Of a stretch of 64,000 nt of DNA, positions 60,702-64,000 are shown piece by piece. Positions within the stretch are counted from its first letter, which is position 1. Each line of letters starts with the position of its first letter. A program made the position numbers and the translations under genes. Below the pieces are notes generated by a model. That model was given only the letters and a program-made list of their open reading frames with translations, was not told the origin of the DNA and ran no database searches. This stretch comes from Sambucus nigra (lineage: Eukaryota; Streptophyta; Magnoliopsida; Dipsacales; Adoxaceae): contig OX422221.1 of the NCBI GenBank assembly GCA_949130495.1, positions 480,603,159 to 480,667,158 on the forward strand. Direction: 5' to 3'.

Positions 60702-60958
60702 CTCTTAAAATGGGCCTCATTTCCTCGGCCTGGCATTAACACTTGGGTTTTTCTAACCCGAATAATTCGAAATTCAATTTTTCCTTAATCTGGAATTCTA
60801 ATCCATCCTAAGGTTAACATATCAATCTTCTAATGGTTAACTCACTACAATCTTCCTATTAGAGTGCCACTTGCCCCACTGGCCTTTACCTCTTAGTAGT
60901 CCTAAGATCGGTGTGTTTTCCTACACACATAAAATGAGTACTATCCTAATTATATCCC
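60702..60958 (-). other. internal domain of the outer element, second part
   Basis: CTCTTAAAATGGGCCTC and the following CCTCGGCCTGGC continue the interior broken at 51060: the joined sequence matches the young element's interior near 55065 (GTAACACTCTCTCCCAG, TCTCCTTTCCTCG). No coding content. Confidence 0.65.
60954..60958. repeat. target-site duplication ATCCC (left)
   Basis: ATCCC precedes the solo LTR and recurs directly after it at 63332-63336. Confidence 0.9.
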
Positions 60959-63331
60959 TGTAACAACCCGGATTTTTTAAATGGGAATTTTTAAATTAAT
61001 TTTGGAAATCGAAGAAAAATGAAATTTTGTATTTTATAAATTTTTTAATTTAAAGTGTTGGTTTTTATATTTGAAAAATGAATTTTCAAACGGAATTGGA
61101 ATCGGAATTAAAATGGAGTTATAATTGCATTTTTATTATTTAGAAGAGTCCTCAAAATATAAAACTCTCTCAGAGTCCTCGGAGGATAAAACTCTCTAGT
61201 AAAAATAATATTTTTAGAAATTCGACCGTCCGATCAAGCTGAATTTTGTCAGCAGTCCTGTCTCGCCGTTCGCTACAACATACTAAAATTTCAAGCGATT
61301 CTAACGGTCCGATCGTCCGTAATGATTTTTTCAAGTATTTGTATTTGAGTAGGACTCTAATTATTTTTGGTATATAAACATAAAGTGACGAGTTTAGATC
61401 TTTTAAAACACATTTTAGCCTTCTCAAAAATCAGAATCCTCTCATCTTCTTCATCTTCTTCAACCTCAAAACCCTAGCCCCATTCTACATAACTTTCAAC
61501 TCAAGTTTTGTCAAGATTAACCGGATTTTCTCAAGACGCGTCAAGAACGAATCTTTGTCAAATTTTTGAGAGGAATACACATTCAAGATCAGATTTCTAA
61601 ACCAACTTTTATTCAGGCATGAATACTCTATTATTTTCCTTTAGTATTATGCGTTTTAAGTGTCGCCTAAACACTTAATTACATGTTTTCTTAAAAATAA
61701 TTAGTAACTTAATTAGAAAAAGTGAATACTAATTATGGGGCTGTTTTTATAAAATCTTTTAATCTGAATAATATTCATAACCCTTTGGGTACGTAGGATT
61801 GATGAGTGATTTTGGGTTTTATTGGTGTAGGTTGCATATAGAAAAACCCTAGTTTTAAAATAAATAATTTTTGGGTGCGTATAACTCATGTAATACATGT
61901 AGAGATAATGAAATTTGGTTTTTGATGTATATATGATGAAAAATTGGTATATTTAATTTAAAATAATTAAATGAGATTATTTGGGTATTGTTGACGTTGT
62001 GTTAATTAAATTAAAGATTTAATTGAATTGGACTATCATGCGTAGTTTTATACGTTGATTAATCATGCGTGGTTGTGTGACTTTTTGGTATTATTATATT
62101 TCCTTGTGACGATGGGTTGTTGGGTATTTATTTTTCTCCCCCTATATTTTAGAATGCCTTCTAGGAATGGGACTAGTGAGGAAAGATTATTGCGTTTTTA
62201 TCACCTTGAGGGTGGGCTGATTTTTATTACTTTATCGTCGTTACACTTGTCTAAGTATGAGACTAGGTTATGATTTATGTTAGAAAATCCTCCTATACAT
62301 AAGTTAGGACGTATTGATGACTTGGGAACCCTTAGGTATGGGACTAAGGGGTATTTTGAGGATCTCACATCAATAAAAGGGTGGGGTATATTATAAATTG
62401 TGAATTGAGAAATTGGGAACTAATACCTAAGATAATAAGACGGGTATTAAAATATATTGGCGACATAATCAGCGAGGGCCGACAGTTTAAACAGGTCAGC
62501 CGGTGTTTTATGTCGTGTCGTGTGTGGAACCTCGTCAATCAGCGAGGGCCGACAGTTTAAACGGGCCAGCCGACGTTTTGACGAGGGGATGTGTATTTTT
62601 GGTGGAGAAATCACCCGAGGCGGGAGGACCGCCATAATAAAATGAGGATATAATAAAAGCTGGTTAATTTAATGAAATTAACATCGTGGGACTTGGGAAA
62701 TTAAAATCATATTGGTGTGCCTTTATAAATGGGGATTTATGCGGGTAGTTAGTGATTTATATCTATCGCGTTTAATTATCTCGTTTAATTTAAAATATTC
62801 TATTGTGATATTTATTGCGTATAATGCTACTGTCTGTATTCAAGGATCCTATTTGAGGGGAGTAGTGTGTATTCTTGCTCGGGGCTTTGGCTCTGACCCA
62901 TGCGTTGACTAATCTTTTTCAGGATTAGAATTTGGAGAAGCTGTATAAGTTTATCGGAGTTATCATTGGAGGTGCAGCTGGAGTTATTTACTTTATGGCA
63001 TAGTTTAGTTAGACTTTCTTTTCTAGTCGTATTATGAGACTTCATTTGAGTTTTATTCGGCCATTCGGTTCCAAAGTTGTTTAGAGGATTTATTTTGGGA
63101 TTATTTTAGATTTTATTTAATCAGTATTGGAGATTGGATTTTTGTAGTTAGCATGCGATGGATCTTTTATCGCTTAGTTATTTGTGATCATTTGAGATTG
63201 ACCAATTATTTATCTTATGGACTGATTTATTTATGTCTCATATCTGTCTCATGCTAAGAATGGTATTTATTTAGTTCACGCCCGGCTTAGTTTTGGTGGC
63301 GGCCGACGCCAGAATTAGGCGGGGTGTGACA
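60959..63331 (+). repeat. solo LTR
   Basis: A 2373-bp unit starts TGTAACAACCCGGATT, ends GGCGGGGTGTGACA, and is flanked by a perfect ATCCC duplication with no internal domain. This is the product of recombination between the two LTRs of one element. It carries GGCTCTGACCC near 62888 as the other LTRs do, but its body is a different family. A twin hairpin lies at 62459-62588. The frame at 62055-62273 is unrecognised. Confidence 0.88.
62459..62588. repeat. twin hairpin with shared core and different arms
   Basis: A ~40-bp core (starting ATCAGCGAGGGCCGACAG, centred on GTTTAAAC) occurs twice, 69 bp apart. The first copy is enclosed by CGACATAA (62461-62468) and TTATGTCG (62508-62515), the second by CCTCGTCA (62530-62537) and TGACGAGG (62579-62586). 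Both arm pairs are perfectly complementary though unrelated to each other. Inside, GGCC pairs with GGTC or GGCC. Confidence 0.8.
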
Positions 63332-63336
63332 ATCCC
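63332..63336. repeat. target-site duplication ATCCC (right)
   Basis: Second copy of the duplication at 60954-60958. Confidence 0.9.
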
Positions 63337-63378
63337 TAGCACCAAAGACCTCTCTCAACTTTCGGTATTTGCTCGGTT

Positions 63379-63438
63379 TCATGTGTGGGACATCTCACAA
63401 AGTGAAATCATAACAAGGAACCGTCCCGTTACACTACT
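63379..63438 (-). repeat. foldable ~60-nt module, copy 10
   Basis: Outer arms GGGACG and TGTCCC, columns 4 and 5 now A-T and C-G, last pair a wobble. The inner stem is TCAC-TTT-GTGA: both sides have changed relative to TCGC/GCGA and still pair. Confidence 0.75.
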
Positions 63439-63851
63439 CCCTTGCATCATCGTTCATCGAGATATAACGGCCTAAGGCACACGTTGGGACGTTCTAAATC
63501 CTACCTCCCTAACCTACTAGAGTACTTCTACCATTATGTCCTTCCATCTTGGAAAAATGCAAAGTTTAACTAACCGGGGAGCCTACTCTCTGCAAAAGTG
63601 TTACTAACATTATACCCAAAACATATTTCCTTTGAATTTTCCTTCTATTCAAGGCCTGGATTTAAGCCTTAACCTGATTTCCTTCACCTTGCCTTACTCA
63701 CATATTTGCGGTGAGATAAACATCTCCAGTGTGTTTCCATAGTACATCTACTATCATTAGACCCTAATCATCACATGACTCTCAACTAATTTCACCAAAA
63801 CCAATATCCTAGCATACAGTAACATCTCTCCACTCCTAACATCGTTAAGGA

Positions 63852-63910
63852 TCATGCGTGGAGTGTCTCGCAAGCGAAATCCAAACAAGGAACCCCTCTG
63901 ATACACTACT
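63852..63910 (-). repeat. foldable ~60-nt module, copy 11
   Basis: Outer arms AGAGGG and CACTCC keep the A-T third column seen in copy 7. The inner loop is one base shorter (TCGC-TT-GCGA). Confidence 0.72.
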
Positions 63911-64000
63911 ACTTAACTTTATCGGTCGTGGAGATATATTAATGTAAAATATGTAAAAATAATCTGGCATACCTTAGATCATATCTATAAGGTCCCCATG

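Larger units (their letters stand above)
63337..64000 (-). other. internal domain of the outer element, third part (runs off the window)
   Basis: Aligned with 55245-55860 of the young element's interior: CTCTCTCAACT, CGAGATATAACGGCCTAAGG, CATGACT and both foldable modules occur in the same order and at nearly the same ~480-500-bp spacing. No coding content. The 5' LTR lies beyond base 64000. Confidence 0.75.

Overview
The window is repeat-saturated plant nuclear DNA. The evidence is the many Ty3/gypsy-type LTRs (TGTAAYACCCC...GGGGTGTYACA), primer-binding sites complementary to initiator tRNA-Met, a CACTA-type DNA transposon end with the motif TTTTGGTGTAGTG, Helitron-type 3' hairpins, foldback elements in TA microsatellites, a ~169-bp satellite and a DUF4283-like relic. 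I find no intact host gene, no tRNA or rRNA gene and no bacterial feature. The species cannot be named; a large-genome angiosperm heterochromatic block fits best.

Layout. 1-5186 is the right-hand part of a CACTA transposon: about 23 satellite monomers (1-3937), an AT-rich stretch with a 31-bp repeat, a palindrome-rich subterminal array (4537-5172) and the terminal motif. It sits inside the integrase/chromodomain region of a plus-strand gypsy element whose 3' LTR is 5577-8392. Minus-strand LTR fragments and microsatellites fill 8405-12609. A complete non-coding LTR element lies at 13044-23105 (TSD CTATT) and splits an older plus-strand LTR (12838-13043 and 23111-26679). 26680-36121 is very AT-rich: two Helitron-type ends, four or more foldback elements, a DUF4283 relic, minus LTR fragments and a TRIM-like LTR. 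From 36122 to beyond the right edge runs one old minus-strand non-coding element. Into it were inserted a Tekay/Del-like chromovirus (37726-48393, TSD GTCAT), a young non-coding element (51061-60696, TSD ACTCT) and a solo LTR (60959-63331, TSD ATCCC).

None of these elements looks able to move by itself. The chromovirus encodes recognisable gag, protease, reverse transcriptase, RNase H, integrase and chromodomain, but it is full of stops, mostly TAG where CAG is expected, plus frameshifts. The non-coding elements keep LTRs and a polypurine tract; the youngest also keeps a primer-binding site. Their leader resembles that of the chromovirus, so they were probably mobilised by proteins from intact relatives elsewhere.

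Three kinds of unexplained LTR structure stand out: (1) a ~60-nt foldable module found 11 times in LTRs and internal regions, with paired changes in its stems; (2) clusters of 10-12-bp palindromes with a TCGA core, differing by LTR family but at a similar LTR position and changing in number even between the two LTRs of one element; (3) a twin hairpin in the solo LTR where a shared core is enclosed by two different but perfectly complementary arm pairs.
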